From Clostridium sp. 1001271st1 H5 (GTDB lineage Bacteria > Bacillota > Clostridia > Lachnospirales > Lachnospiraceae), in NCBI RefSeq assembly GCF_005845215.1, contig NZ_SPHO01000021.1:45918-109917 (forward strand): a DNA stretch of 64,000 nt, read 5' to 3'. Each line of letters begins with the position of its first letter. Position 1 is the stretch's first letter. Below the pieces are notes generated by a model. That model was not told the origin of the DNA. It saw only the letters and a program-made list of their open reading frames with translations, and made no database searches. The position numbers were made by a program, and so were the translations under genes. Positions 8,974 through 17,021 of this stretch are shown in pieces.

Positions 8974-9468
8974 ATGGAATTTACACATTTTGACGACCAG
9001 GGAAATGCCCTTATGGTGGATGTGGGGGATAAGGCGGAGACAAAACGGGAGGCAGTGGCCAGGGGCAGTATTTTCATGAGCCCGGAGTGCCTGGAAAAAG
9101 TGGCCCAGGGAACCATGGCAAAAGGAGATGTGCTGGGCGTTGCCAGGGTGGCAGGCATTATGGGAGCCAAAAAAACCTCTGAGCTGATTCCGCTGTGCCA
9201 TATACTGAACCTTACCAAGCTCACCGTGGATTTTACCATTAAGAAAGAGACAAATGAGATTGAGGCAGTCTGTACGGCCAGGACCACGGGAAAAACAGGA
9301 GTGGAGATGGAAGCCCTGACCGGGGTGTCCGTGGCGCTGCTGACCGTCTATGACATGTGCAAGGCTGTGGATAAGGCCATGGAAATCGGTGACATTTACC
9401 TGGAACATAAGAGCGGAGGCAAGAGCGGGGAATTCCATAACCCCAGATGTGCCCGGAACAGGGGATGA
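8974..9468 (+). CDS. moaC: Cyclic pyranopterin monophosphate synthase MoaC
   Basis: A 164-residue protein of the standard MoaC length. It has the conserved SELIPLCHILNLTKLTVDF segment (catalytic His in CHIL) and the GVEMEALTGVSVALLTVYDMCKAVDK helix with the Asp and Lys of the active site, then GDIYLEHKSGGKSGEF. MoaC converts the MoaA product into cyclic pyranopterin monophosphate, the first stable intermediate of Moco synthesis, in the cytoplasm. The stop overlaps a possible ATG of moaA (ATGA at 9465), so the two genes are translationally coupled or nearly so. Confidence 0.93.
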   Translation: MEFTHFDDQGNALMVDVGDKAETKREAVARGSIFMSPECLEKVAQGTMAKGDVLGVARVAGIMGAKKTSELIPLCHILNLTKLTVDFTIKKETNEIEAVCTARTTGKTGVEMEALTGVSVALLTVYDMCKAVDKAMEIGDIYLEHKSGGKSGEFHNPRCARNRG

Positions 9469-9473
9469 GCAAT

Positions 9474-10541
9474 ATGAAGGATGCATTGGGAAGAACCATT
9501 GACTATATGAGGATATCCATTACGGACAGGTGCAACCTGCGCTGCAGGTACTGTATGCCCTATGGTGTGGAGTGCGTGCCCAGATGGGATATCCTGACCC
9601 TGGAGGAGATTCAGGCCGTGGCTATCTGCGCAGCCGGTCTCGGCATACGCCATATTAAGGTGACGGGAGGAGAACCTCTGGTCAGAAGAGACTGCTGCCA
9701 GCTGGTAAAGCAGCTTAAAAGCACTCCGGGGATTGAGAAGGTAACCATAACCACCAACGGCGTGCTGCTGGAGCGTTATCTGGATGATTTGGCGGAGGCC
9801 GGGATAGACGGCATCAACATAAGCCTGGATACCCTGGACAGGGACCTGTATCAGAGAATAACGGGGACCGATGCCCTGGGCACTGTGATGGAGTCCGTCA
9901 GGCGGGCCAGCGCCATGCCCATATCTGTTAAAATCAATGCGGTATCCATTGATTTCAGCCAGATGGAGGAGGACTGCGGGGAATGTCCGGCCGGAAATCA
10001 GGATGGCTGGCAGCAGATGGTGGAGCTGGCAAGGGAGTATCCGGTGGATGTGCGGTTCATTGAGATGATGCCCATTGGATACGGCAAGAATTTTAAGACC
10101 ATCAACCACCGGGAACTGCTGGAGGAGATGGTGAAAGCATATCCACGCATGGAGGAGGATGACCAGGTCCATGGTTTCGGACCGGCTGTCTACTACCGGA
10201 TACCGGGATTTAAGGGCAGCATTGGACTAATCAGCGCGATTCACGGGAAATTCTGCAGTGACTGCAACCGGGTGCGCCTGACCTCCCAGGGTTATCTGAA
10301 ACCCTGTCTGTGCTATGAGGACGGAGCGGATTTAAGGCGGATTCTGAGAAAAGGACAGGAACGGCCGCAAGAGGAGGGGCATTACCGCTGGCCCTATGCA
10401 GGCTGTCCGTCGAACCAGGAACTTCAGGGGAAACTGAGAAAGGCCATGGAACAGGCCATATTGTGCAAACCGGCGGCCCATTGCTTTGAACGGCCGGGGC
10501 AGATAACAGAAGCGCATAACATGATTGCTATTGGAGGATAA
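9474..10541 (+). CDS. moaA: GTP 3',8-cyclase MoaA (radical SAM)
   Basis: A radical-SAM enzyme making the pyranopterin precursor from GTP. The N-terminal cluster motif CNLRCRYC lies in ITDRCNLRCRYCMPYG and is followed by VTGGEPLVRRD. The second cluster site is FCSDCNRVRLTSQGYLKPCL. The last residues are MIAIGG, the Gly-Gly tail needed by MoaA enzymes. The ATG at 9474 gives the family N terminus MKDALGRTIDYMRIS, with AGGGG 9 bases upstream; in-frame ATGs at 9447 and 9465 overlap moaC. From 9474 the length is 355 residues. An insert with two extra cysteines (EEDCGECPAG, ~165) is unusual. Confidence 0.93.
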   Translation: MKDALGRTIDYMRISITDRCNLRCRYCMPYGVECVPRWDILTLEEIQAVAICAAGLGIRHIKVTGGEPLVRRDCCQLVKQLKSTPGIEKVTITTNGVLLERYLDDLAEAGIDGINISLDTLDRDLYQRITGTDALGTVMESVRRASAMPISVKINAVSIDFSQMEEDCGECPAGNQDGWQQMVELAREYPVDVRFIEMMPIGYGKNFKTINHRELLEEMVKAYPRMEEDDQVHGFGPAVYYRIPGFKGSIGLISAIHGKFCSDCNRVRLTSQGYLKPCLCYEDGADLRRILRKGQERPQEEGHYRWPYAGCPSNQELQGKLRKAMEQAILCKPAAHCFERPGQITEAHNMIAIGG

Positions 10542-10546
10542 CGTAT

Positions 10547-11518
10547 ATGTCAGAGCAGGCAAAACAGAGTGTCTGTCCCACCGGAGTGGTGAAGGCTATC
10601 TGTATCAGTGATAAAAGGGGAATTGAGAAGCGGGCCATTGACCAGGGCCATTTTCTGGTGGATTTCGGTATTGAGGGAGATGCCCACGCAGGCCACTGGC
10701 ACCGCCAGGTAAGCCTTCTCTCTTATGATAAAGTGAAGGCATTCAATGAGCGGGGGGCCGATGTCATAGACGGGGCCTTTGGCGAGAACCTGGTGGTGGA
10801 GGGCATTGATTTCAGAAGCCTTCCTGTAGGTACCAGGCTGTATGTGGGGACAGTCCAGCTGGAGATGACCCAGATTGGGAAGGAATGTCACAGCCACTGT
10901 GCTATTTACAAGCGCATGGGCGAGTGCATCATGCCGAAGGAGGGCGTGTTTGCAAAGGTTATCAAGGAAGGCATGATCCGTCCCGGTGATGTGATGCGGG
11001 TGGAGCCGCCGGCAGAGGACAGGCCGTTCACTGCCGCAGTCATTACCCTGAGCGACAAGGGCGCCAGGGGAGAGCGCAGGGACGAGAGCGGTCCGGCTGC
11101 AAAGGAGCTGCTGGAAGCAGCCGGTTATGAGGTAGCGGAGCTTCTGCTTCTGCCGGATGAGCCGGCCCAGCTGAAGACACAGCTCATCCGTCTGGCTGAC
11201 AGCCGCCAGGTTGATTTGGTGCTGACCAGCGGCGGAACAGGCTTTTCCCTCAGGGACCAGACGCCGGAGGCCACCATGGCTGTGGCTGAGCGCAATGCAC
11301 CCGGAATCGCGGAGTTCATCCGCATGAAGTCCATGGAGGTTACGGACAGGGCCATGCTCAGCAGGGGCGTGTCCGTTATCCGGGGAAGGACCCTGATAGT
11401 GAATCTGCCGGGGAGCCCCAAGGCGGTCAGGGAAAGCCTGGGCTTCATCATGAACAGCCTTGACCACGGCCTTAAGATACTCAGGGGAAGCGCATCGGAA
11501 TGCGCCGGAAACCAGTAA
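10547..11518 (+). CDS. MOSC domain fused to MogA/MoaB-type molybdopterin adenylyltransferase
   Basis: A 323-residue two-domain protein. Residues ~10-150 are a MOSC domain (GIEGDAHAGHWHRQVSLLS, GAFGENLVVEGID, GKECHSHCAIY); MOSC domains handle sulfur on molybdenum cofactors in MOCOS/YiiM-type proteins. Residues ~165-310 are a MogA/MoaB domain (AAVITLSDKGARGERRDESG, VLTSGGTGFSLRDQTPEAT, LIVNLPGSPKAVRE), which adenylylates molybdopterin. This fusion is common in clostridia with selenium- or sulfur-dependent hydroxylases. It starts 5 bases after moaA and is surely in the same operon. Confidence 0.88.
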   Translation: MSEQAKQSVCPTGVVKAICISDKRGIEKRAIDQGHFLVDFGIEGDAHAGHWHRQVSLLSYDKVKAFNERGADVIDGAFGENLVVEGIDFRSLPVGTRLYVGTVQLEMTQIGKECHSHCAIYKRMGECIMPKEGVFAKVIKEGMIRPGDVMRVEPPAEDRPFTAAVITLSDKGARGERRDESGPAAKELLEAAGYEVAELLLLPDEPAQLKTQLIRLADSRQVDLVLTSGGTGFSLRDQTPEATMAVAERNAPGIAEFIRMKSMEVTDRAMLSRGVSVIRGRTLIVNLPGSPKAVRESLGFIMNSLDHGLKILRGSASECAGNQ

Positions 11519-11620
11519 TAGAAATCCGGCAGTCAAATCCTAAACCGGCCGCCAAGGAGAAATCCGGCAGCCAAATAGGAGTTCAACGGTGATATAAGGA
11601 TACAGGTGCCTGTTCGGTAC

Positions 11621-11647
11621 AATGCCCATCCGGTACAGATGGGCATT
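11621..11647 (+). terminator. Perfect 10-base hairpin between the moa genes and modA
   Basis: AATGCCCATC (11621-11630) and GATGGGCATT (11638-11647) pair perfectly around a 7-base loop. There is no long T run afterwards, so it may be a weak terminator or a regulatory stem. The same gap contains two near-identical 18-base copies starting GAAATCCGGC at 11521 and 11559, differing by one base. Confidence 0.45.
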
Positions 11648-11730
11648 TATGTGGGGAACGATATGGTCACATAAGTATAACGCATACCTGTATCTGTATA
11701 TAGAAATTTTAAATCCAGGAGGATGAAATT

Positions 11731-12618
11731 ATGAAAAAACAGCTTTGCATGATGATGGCAGCAATGCTGGCAGCAGCTGCACTGGCCGGCTGCTCTGGCG
11801 GGGCAAAGGAAACAACGGCAGCCGCCACGGAAACGGAGACAACGGCAGCAGAAACTACTGCGGCAAAGAAAGATGCAGAGACAGCTGACGGGGAAACCAC
11901 AGCGGCCCAGGCAGGCGAATCCACGGAGATACTGGTTGCAGCGGCAGCCAGCCTTAAGAACGCCTATGAGGATGAGCTGATTCCCATGTTCCAGGAGCAG
12001 TATCCGGGCGTGGTTGTAAAGGGCACCTATGACAGCTCAGGAAAGCTTCAGACACAGATTGAGGAAGGTCTGGAGGCAGACGTGTTCATGTCGGCCGCAA
12101 CCAAGCAGATGACAGCCCTGGACGAGGAAGGCATGATTGATTCCGGCACCGTCACCAACCTGCTGGAGAACAAGATTGTGCTTATCGTTCCCACCGGCAG
12201 CAGCGCGGGCATTGAGAAGTTTGAGGATATTGAGAAGGCGGAGAGCATTGCCCTTGGCGACCCTGCCAGCGTACCGGCCGGACAGTATGCACAAGAGGCC
12301 CTTACCAGCCTGGGCATCTGGGATAAGATTCAGGACAAGGTAAGCTTTGGAACCAACGTGACAGAGGTGCTTAACCAGGTTGCCGCATCCAGTGCTGACG
12401 CAGGTATCGTATATGCAACCGATGCAGCCAGCATGGCTGACCAGGTGGAAGTGGTAGCCGAGGCTCCTGAGGGAAGCCTTGCCAAGAAGGTCATCTATCC
12501 TGTGGCAGTGGTGAAGAACACGGCTCACGGGGAAGAGGCCGGGAACTTTGTGGAATTTCTTAAGACAGACGAAGCCATGAAGGTATTTGAGGCATACGGA
12601 TTCACAAAAGGCGAGTAA
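11731..12618 (+). CDS. modA: Molybdate ABC transporter substrate-binding lipoprotein ModA
   Basis: A 295-residue exported lipoprotein: a short basic-hydrophobic signal, then lipobox LAGC with the lipidated cysteine at residue 21. A ~45-residue Thr/Ala/Glu-rich linker follows. The mature domain begins STEILVAAAASLKNAYEDEL, the ModA signature start. TYDSSGKLQTQIEEGLEADVFMSA and AGIVYATDAASM are the usual oxyanion-pocket segments. It captures molybdate (or tungstate) outside the membrane for ModBC. GGAGG lies 7 bases before the ATG, and modB begins 21 bases after the stop. Confidence 0.93.
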   Translation: MKKQLCMMMAAMLAAAALAGCSGGAKETTAAATETETTAAETTAAKKDAETADGETTAAQAGESTEILVAAAASLKNAYEDELIPMFQEQYPGVVVKGTYDSSGKLQTQIEEGLEADVFMSAATKQMTALDEEGMIDSGTVTNLLENKIVLIVPTGSSAGIEKFEDIEKAESIALGDPASVPAGQYAQEALTSLGIWDKIQDKVSFGTNVTEVLNQVAASSADAGIVYATDAASMADQVEVVAEAPEGSLAKKVIYPVAVVKNTAHGEEAGNFVEFLKTDEAMKVFEAYGFTKGE

Positions 12619-12639
12619 GGAAAAGGGGAGGAACCATCC

Positions 12640-13311
12640 ATGGACTGGTCACCAATACTGATATCAATGAAGACAGCCGGCCTGTCGATTCTCATCACGT
12701 TTTTTCTGGGAATCTTTGCGGCGTGGGCTGTGGTGAGCATGAAAAATGAGACATGGAAGCTGATATGGGACGGCGTGCTTACGCTGCCCCTTGTCCTTCC
12801 CCCCACGGTGGCCGGTTTTTTCCTTCTCTACATTTTTGGGGTTAAACGGCCGGTAGGGCAGTTTTTTATTGAGTATTTCAGCGTTAAGATAGCATTTTCA
12901 TGGACAGCTACGGTGATTGCGGCCGTGGTCATGTCCTTTCCTTTAATGTACCGCTCTGCCAGGGGAGCATTTGAACAGGTGGACCAGAACCTGGTGGCGG
13001 CAGCCAGGACCCTGGGCATGAGTGAGTGGAGCATCTTCTGGAAGGTGCTTATGACCGGAGGCCTGCCCGGAGTAGTCAGCGGCGGCGTGCTGGCCTTTGC
13101 CAGGGGCCTGGGAGAATTTGGGGCCACTGCCATGATAGCGGGAAACATAGCGGGCAGGACAAGGACCCTTCCCATGGCAGTCTATTCAGAGGTGGCCGCA
13201 GGCAATATGGATACGGCGTACCGTTATGTGGCGGTTATTGTGGTCATTGCATTCCTGTCCATCCTATTGATGAACTGGGCAGCGTTAAGGCCCGTGAACC
13301 GGAAGGGATGA
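12640..13311 (+). CDS. modB: Molybdate ABC transporter permease ModB
   Basis: A 223-residue membrane protein with about five to six helices, the normal ModB length. The binding-protein-dependent transport signature is visible in RTLGMSEWSIFWKVLMTGGL with the EAA-loop glycine, followed by GVLAFARGLGEFGATAMIAG, which is strongly conserved in ModB. TLPLVLPPTVAGFFLLYIFG lies in the second helix region. It forms the channel for ModA-delivered molybdate. Start ATG follows GGGGAGG. modC starts 13 bases downstream. Confidence 0.92.
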   Translation: MDWSPILISMKTAGLSILITFFLGIFAAWAVVSMKNETWKLIWDGVLTLPLVLPPTVAGFFLLYIFGVKRPVGQFFIEYFSVKIAFSWTATVIAAVVMSFPLMYRSARGAFEQVDQNLVAAARTLGMSEWSIFWKVLMTGGLPGVVSGGVLAFARGLGEFGATAMIAGNIAGRTRTLPMAVYSEVAAGNMDTAYRYVAVIVVIAFLSILLMNWAALRPVNRKG

Positions 13312-13324
13312 AAGGGGAACAGCC

Positions 13325-14473
13325 GTGAACTCAGAATACAATCTTCATTTGGAAGTTAATATAAGAAAAAAATTAAAGGATTTCAGTCTGGACATAAACT
13401 TTGAAGCGGGCCGGGGATGTCTGGGTATCCTGGGACCATCGGGCTGCGGGAAGAGTATGACCCTGAAATCCATTGCAGGCATCATCCGGCCGGACGGGGG
13501 AAGGATTGCCCTGCGATATGCCCAGGGGGAGGCGGCGGGAGGCCGGGTCCTCTATGATTCCGCCCTGAAGGTCAATGAGAGGCCCCAGGTAAGGCGGGTG
13601 GGCTATCTGTTCCAGAACTACGCCCTGTTTCCCGGCATGACCGTGGAACAGAACATCATGGTGGGGTTAAAGGGAGGCCGGGGAAACGTGGGGCTTAGAA
13701 AACGCCGGCCCATGTCCCAGGAGGCCAGGGAACAGAAGGTGGCTGAGATGGTGGAGCGGTTCAGGCTCCATGGGCTGGAAAAACGTTATCCCGGCCAGCT
13801 GTCAGGCGGCCAGCAGCAAAGAGTGGCCCTGGCCAGGAGCCTGGCCTATGAGCCGGAGGCGCTGCTGCTGGACGAGCCTTTTTCCGCCATGGATACATAT
13901 CTGAGGGAGGGATTGCGCCTGGAGCTGGCGGATGCCCTTAAGGATTATGACGGGGTGACCATTATGGTGACCCATGACAGGGATGAGGCATACCAGCTTT
14001 GCGGCAATCTTCTGCTTATGGACAGAGGATGTGTGCTGGCGGCGGGCAGGACAAGGGATATTTTCCAGAATCCCATTACATGCCAGGCAGCCAGGCTTAC
14101 GGGATGTAAGAACATTTCCAGGATTGAGCGGCTGGGAGAACGCAGGATACGGGCAGTGGACTGGAACGGCCTGGAGCTGGTCACGGACCGCCCTGTGGAT
14201 GACACCATAACATCGGTGGGAATCAGGGCCCATGATTTCGAACCTCTGTCAGACAGCGGTGCACAGGCCTATATGGAGAGGGAGGATGCAAATCTTATAA
14301 AAGTATATGCTCCATCTATTTCCGAAATGCCGTTTGAGTGGTATATTACATTACAGAACGGTCTGTGGTGGAAGAAGGGGAAGGATATCCACACACACGA
14401 AACCGCGGGCCTGGTGCCGGATTGGCTCAGGGTGGAGCCGTCCGCTCTCTTGCTTTTGACCGGAGAGCTTTAA
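13325..14473 (+). CDS. modC: Molybdate ABC transporter ATP-binding protein ModC
   Basis: A 382-residue ATPase: Walker A GPSGCGKSMTLKSIAG (~37-52), Q-loop GYLFQNYALFP, signature LSGGQQQRVALARSL (~158), Walker B LLLDEPFSAMD and the switch histidine in MVTHDRDEA. The C-terminal ~120 residues have the position of the MOP-like regulatory domain of ModC but are divergent. The start is a GTG preceded by AAGGGGAAC. It powers import by ModAB in the inner face of the membrane. The next gene, a nucleotidyltransferase-ModE fusion, begins 48 bases on. Confidence 0.9.
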   Translation: MNSEYNLHLEVNIRKKLKDFSLDINFEAGRGCLGILGPSGCGKSMTLKSIAGIIRPDGGRIALRYAQGEAAGGRVLYDSALKVNERPQVRRVGYLFQNYALFPGMTVEQNIMVGLKGGRGNVGLRKRRPMSQEAREQKVAEMVERFRLHGLEKRYPGQLSGGQQQRVALARSLAYEPEALLLDEPFSAMDTYLREGLRLELADALKDYDGVTIMVTHDRDEAYQLCGNLLLMDRGCVLAAGRTRDIFQNPITCQAARLTGCKNISRIERLGERRIRAVDWNGLELVTDRPVDDTITSVGIRAHDFEPLSDSGAQAYMEREDANLIKVYAPSISEMPFEWYITLQNGLWWKKGKDIHTHETAGLVPDWLRVEPSALLLLTGEL

Positions 14474-14521
14474 GGGGCGGATATCAGGCTATCATATTAC
14501 AGAGAAAGGCGGAACAGACCT

Positions 14522-15463
14522 ATGAGGACAGGGGCTGTTATTATCGCAGCAGGTCACAAGAGCACAATCAGCCGTTTCCAGCCCATGCTTCCCATTGGGG
14601 ACAGCACGGTCATACGGAGAATTATCATTACCCTTAAGCGGGCGGGCATTGAGCCCGTGGTAGTGGTTACCGGGCAGAAGGCGGACGAGGTGGAAAAACA
14701 CATTGCAGGACTCCGGGTCATCTGTCTGCGCAATCAGGATTATGAGCAGATCCAGATGTATTACAGTATCTGTATGGGGTTAAATTATATAGAGGATTTA
14801 TGCGACAGGGTATTTATCCTGCCGGCCAAATTCCCTATGTTCCTTCCGGATACCATACAGAGGATGATGGGGTCCCGGGCCATGGCTGCCTGTCCTGTGT
14901 TTGACGGAAGGCGGGGCCATCCGGTCCTGGTATCCAAGGCAGCCATTGGCCCCCTTTTAAACTATGAGGGGGGAAAAGGATTGAGAGGCGCCCTGCGCCA
15001 GCCGGAAATCGATGCCTATCTGGAGGAGATACCGGTGGAGGACGAGGGAATCATCATGGCAGTGGAATCGGACGAGGACTGCGCCCGGGGCAGTCTTGGA
15101 CGGGAAAAGCTGGCTGTGTATCCCCAGGTGCAGCTGACACTGGAGCGCAATGAAGGATTTTTTGGTCCCCAGGCAGCCCAGTTCCTGAGCCTGATTGACC
15201 ATACAGGCTCTATGCAGACAGCCTGCAGGCAGATGCATATGTCCTATACCAAGGGATGGAAGATTTTAAAGGAGGCAGAGCGGCAGCTGGGCTATCCTCT
15301 CCTGATTACGCAGTCAGGAGGGGCGGAAGGCGGTTTTTCCCAGCTCACACCCAAGTCCAAGGAGTTTCTGGACCGTTATCTGCGGATGGAGAAGGAATTG
15401 CGCATGGAAGGCGAACGGCTTTATAAAAAATATTTTTCTGCGGAGGAAGAGGCGGGGTCATGA
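14522..15463 (+). CDS. MobA-like nucleotidyltransferase domain fused to a ModE-type winged helix-turn-helix
   Basis: A 313-residue two-domain protein. Residues 1-~195 share the MobA/MocA fold with the protein at 7026 (RGHPVLVSKAAIGPLL matches RPGHPVMVDS) but the nucleotide signature is degraded: AAGHKSTISRFQPMLPIG in place of AAGxSSRMxxxKxLL, losing the usual Arg and Lys. Likewise the Asp-containing motif reads LPAKFPMF instead of TPADVPLI. Residues ~215-310 are a ModE N-terminal winged helix (FLSLIDHTGSMQTACRQMHM, SYTKGWKILKEAERQLGYPL, then a Gly-rich loop and SQLTPKSKEFLDRY). It may be a regulator that senses a pterin or nucleotide instead of molybdate; that is inference. It lies between modC and xdhC and overlaps xdhC by 4 bases. 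Confidence 0.8.
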   Translation: MRTGAVIIAAGHKSTISRFQPMLPIGDSTVIRRIIITLKRAGIEPVVVVTGQKADEVEKHIAGLRVICLRNQDYEQIQMYYSICMGLNYIEDLCDRVFILPAKFPMFLPDTIQRMMGSRAMAACPVFDGRRGHPVLVSKAAIGPLLNYEGGKGLRGALRQPEIDAYLEEIPVEDEGIIMAVESDEDCARGSLGREKLAVYPQVQLTLERNEGFFGPQAAQFLSLIDHTGSMQTACRQMHMSYTKGWKILKEAERQLGYPLLITQSGGAEGGFSQLTPKSKEFLDRYLRMEKELRMEGERLYKKYFSAEEEAGS

Positions 15464-16545
15464 AAGCATTATTTACAGAGTTAAGACAATTATTGGAGCA
15501 GGGGGAGGAGGCTGTTCTGGTGACTATTATTGCCAGTTCCGGTTCCACCCCCAGGGGAACCGGTTCCCGGATGCTGGTGAGGAAGGACGGGTCCATAGAA
15601 GGGACCGTGGGCGGCGGCGCTGTGGAGTACCAGGCCATCCAGGCAGCCATCCAGGCTATGAAGGACAAGGCTTCCTTTGCCAGGGGATTCACCCTCACCA
15701 GAAACCAGGTGGCTGATATCGGCATGGTGTGCGGGGGAAATGTGGTGGTATATTTCCAGTACATTTGTCCGGGGGACCAGGCGCTGTATGGTTTCTGCGG
15801 CCGGGTTCTGGAGGCCTTGGCAAAGGATGAGGACAGCTGGCTCATTCTGGATATCACCGACGAGACATGCTGGCAGATGGGCCTGTACAGCCACAGCCTG
15901 GGTCTGGCCGGTATGAAAGGGCTGGGGCAGTCTTGTCTGGGGCCGGGAGAGACTGGGGAAATCAGCGGCGCCGGCTCATGGAGCGGGCTGGAAAAAGAAC
16001 TCTTTGGCAGCAAGGCCCGGCAGAAATCAGTGGACGGCCGGAATTATTATATAGAGCCTCTGGTACAGGCCGGGACCGTCTATATATTCGGAGGCGGCCA
16101 TGTGGCCCAGGAGCTGGTTCCTGTGCTGGCCCATGTGGGATTCCGCTGCGTGGTCATGGACGACAGGGAGGTATTTGCCAATCCCCGGGTATTTCCCCAG
16201 GCAGACAGGACTGTGGTGGGAGACATGGAACACATCAGCGAGTATGTGGATATCAGTTCCAGGGACTATGTGTGCGTCATGACCAGGGGGCACCAGTTTG
16301 ATTATTATGTGCAGAAGCAGGCCATGGCCCTGCATCCTTATTATATCGGCATCATGGGCAGCAGGAACAAGATACGGGTGGTGACGGATAAGCTGCTGGC
16401 AGACGGCTTCACATTGGAGGAAATCCAGAAATGCCACATGCCCATCGGCACGGACATTGGAGCCGAGACACCGGCGGAGATTGCCATCAGCATTACGGGA
16501 GAACTGATAGCGCAGAGAGCAGCCAGGACGGATGCCCGGCAGTGA
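15460..16545 (+). CDS. xdhC: XdhC-family molybdenum hydroxylase maturation factor
   Basis: A 361-residue protein with the two XdhC/CoxI parts. The N-terminal domain reads VTIIASSGSTPRGTGSRMLV and GTVGGGAVEYQAIQAA; the C-terminal Rossmann domain starts TVYIFGGGHVAQELVPVL (~205) and contains YIGIMGSRNKIRVV and the ending GAETPAEIAISITGELIAQR. XdhC binds Moco and loads it, after sulfuration, into xanthine-dehydrogenase-type enzymes. Its presence indicates that the organism uses an XDH-family enzyme, consistent with the flavoprotein at the left edge. Start ATG overlaps the previous stop (ATGA), implying translational coupling. Confidence 0.9.
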   Translation: MKALFTELRQLLEQGEEAVLVTIIASSGSTPRGTGSRMLVRKDGSIEGTVGGGAVEYQAIQAAIQAMKDKASFARGFTLTRNQVADIGMVCGGNVVVYFQYICPGDQALYGFCGRVLEALAKDEDSWLILDITDETCWQMGLYSHSLGLAGMKGLGQSCLGPGETGEISGAGSWSGLEKELFGSKARQKSVDGRNYYIEPLVQAGTVYIFGGGHVAQELVPVLAHVGFRCVVMDDREVFANPRVFPQADRTVVGDMEHISEYVDISSRDYVCVMTRGHQFDYYVQKQAMALHPYYIGIMGSRNKIRVVTDKLLADGFTLEEIQKCHMPIGTDIGAETPAEIAISITGELIAQRAARTDARQ

Positions 16546-16646
16546 TGCCGCCGGGATATACAAAAAATTTTAGGTTATCTAAAATATTTTGCATTCATGC
16601 ACAAAAAACAGAGAGGTGTTCACCAAAAGATTAGATATAATGCGGA

Positions 16647-16675
16647 TTGCTAAACAGGTATGCCTGACATATAAT
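16647..16675 (+). promoter_or_regulatory. Sigma-A promoter of a one-gene small-peptide unit
   Basis: TTGCTA (16647-16652), 17-base spacer, perfect TATAAT (16670-16675). Transcription should start near 16682, where the near-palindrome ATCACAGTGAT (16682-16692) begins. The spacer itself contains CAGGTATGCCTG, a second near-palindrome. Either could be an operator. Confidence 0.6.
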
Positions 16676-16722
16676 GAATCTATCACAGTGATGGAAAACA
16701 TATTAGAAGGAAGGAATCGATA

Positions 16723-16806
16723 ATGGCAGTCATCGGAGTTATACTAGTGTTTGGTATCCTGAGTTTTGATTTGTATGGTGTAATCAGGAATAATATCCAG
16801 AAATAG
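16723..16806 (+). CDS. 27-residue hydrophobic peptide, unknown function
   Basis: Short frame ATG to TAG encoding 27 residues: MAVIGVILVFGILSFDLY followed by GVIRNNIQK. Residues 2-14 (extended to ~20 if Asp16 is tolerated) could cross the membrane, with a basic C terminus. The Shine-Dalgarno GAAGGAAGG stands 6 bases upstream, a good promoter lies ~50 bases upstream, and a strong terminator ~55 bases downstream, so it forms a complete transcription unit by itself. I do not recognise a family. Possible roles are a small membrane regulator or a type I toxin-like peptide; nothing in the sequence decides. The rest of the 16546-17021 gap holds no other gene I can see. Confidence 0.55.
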   Translation: MAVIGVILVFGILSFDLYGVIRNNIQK

Positions 16807-16859
16807 GGACGCAACAGGATAAGATAGTCAGCTGAGACAAAACACTGAAATAGAACAGC

Positions 16860-16901
16860 AGCCGGAAGCAGAGGGGATTCCCCTTGTTTCCGGCTGTTTT
16901 T
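16860..16901 (+). terminator. Rho-independent terminator after the small peptide gene
   Basis: AGCCGGAA (16860-16867) pairs with TTCCGGCT (16888-16895); an inner AGGGG/CCCCT stem extends it, and GTTTTTA follows. A second small stem, CTGCCCT/AGGGCAG, comes right after at about 16904-16920. Confidence 0.8.
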
Positions 16902-17021
16902 AACTGCCCTTAAAGGGCAGAAAATTATCTTTCCCTATCTTCTGTTTTATGATAGAATAGTCAGAGTATCACAGTAAAGTGCTGCATTAATCTATGTCAA
17001 CTATAAAATGGAGATTATGCC

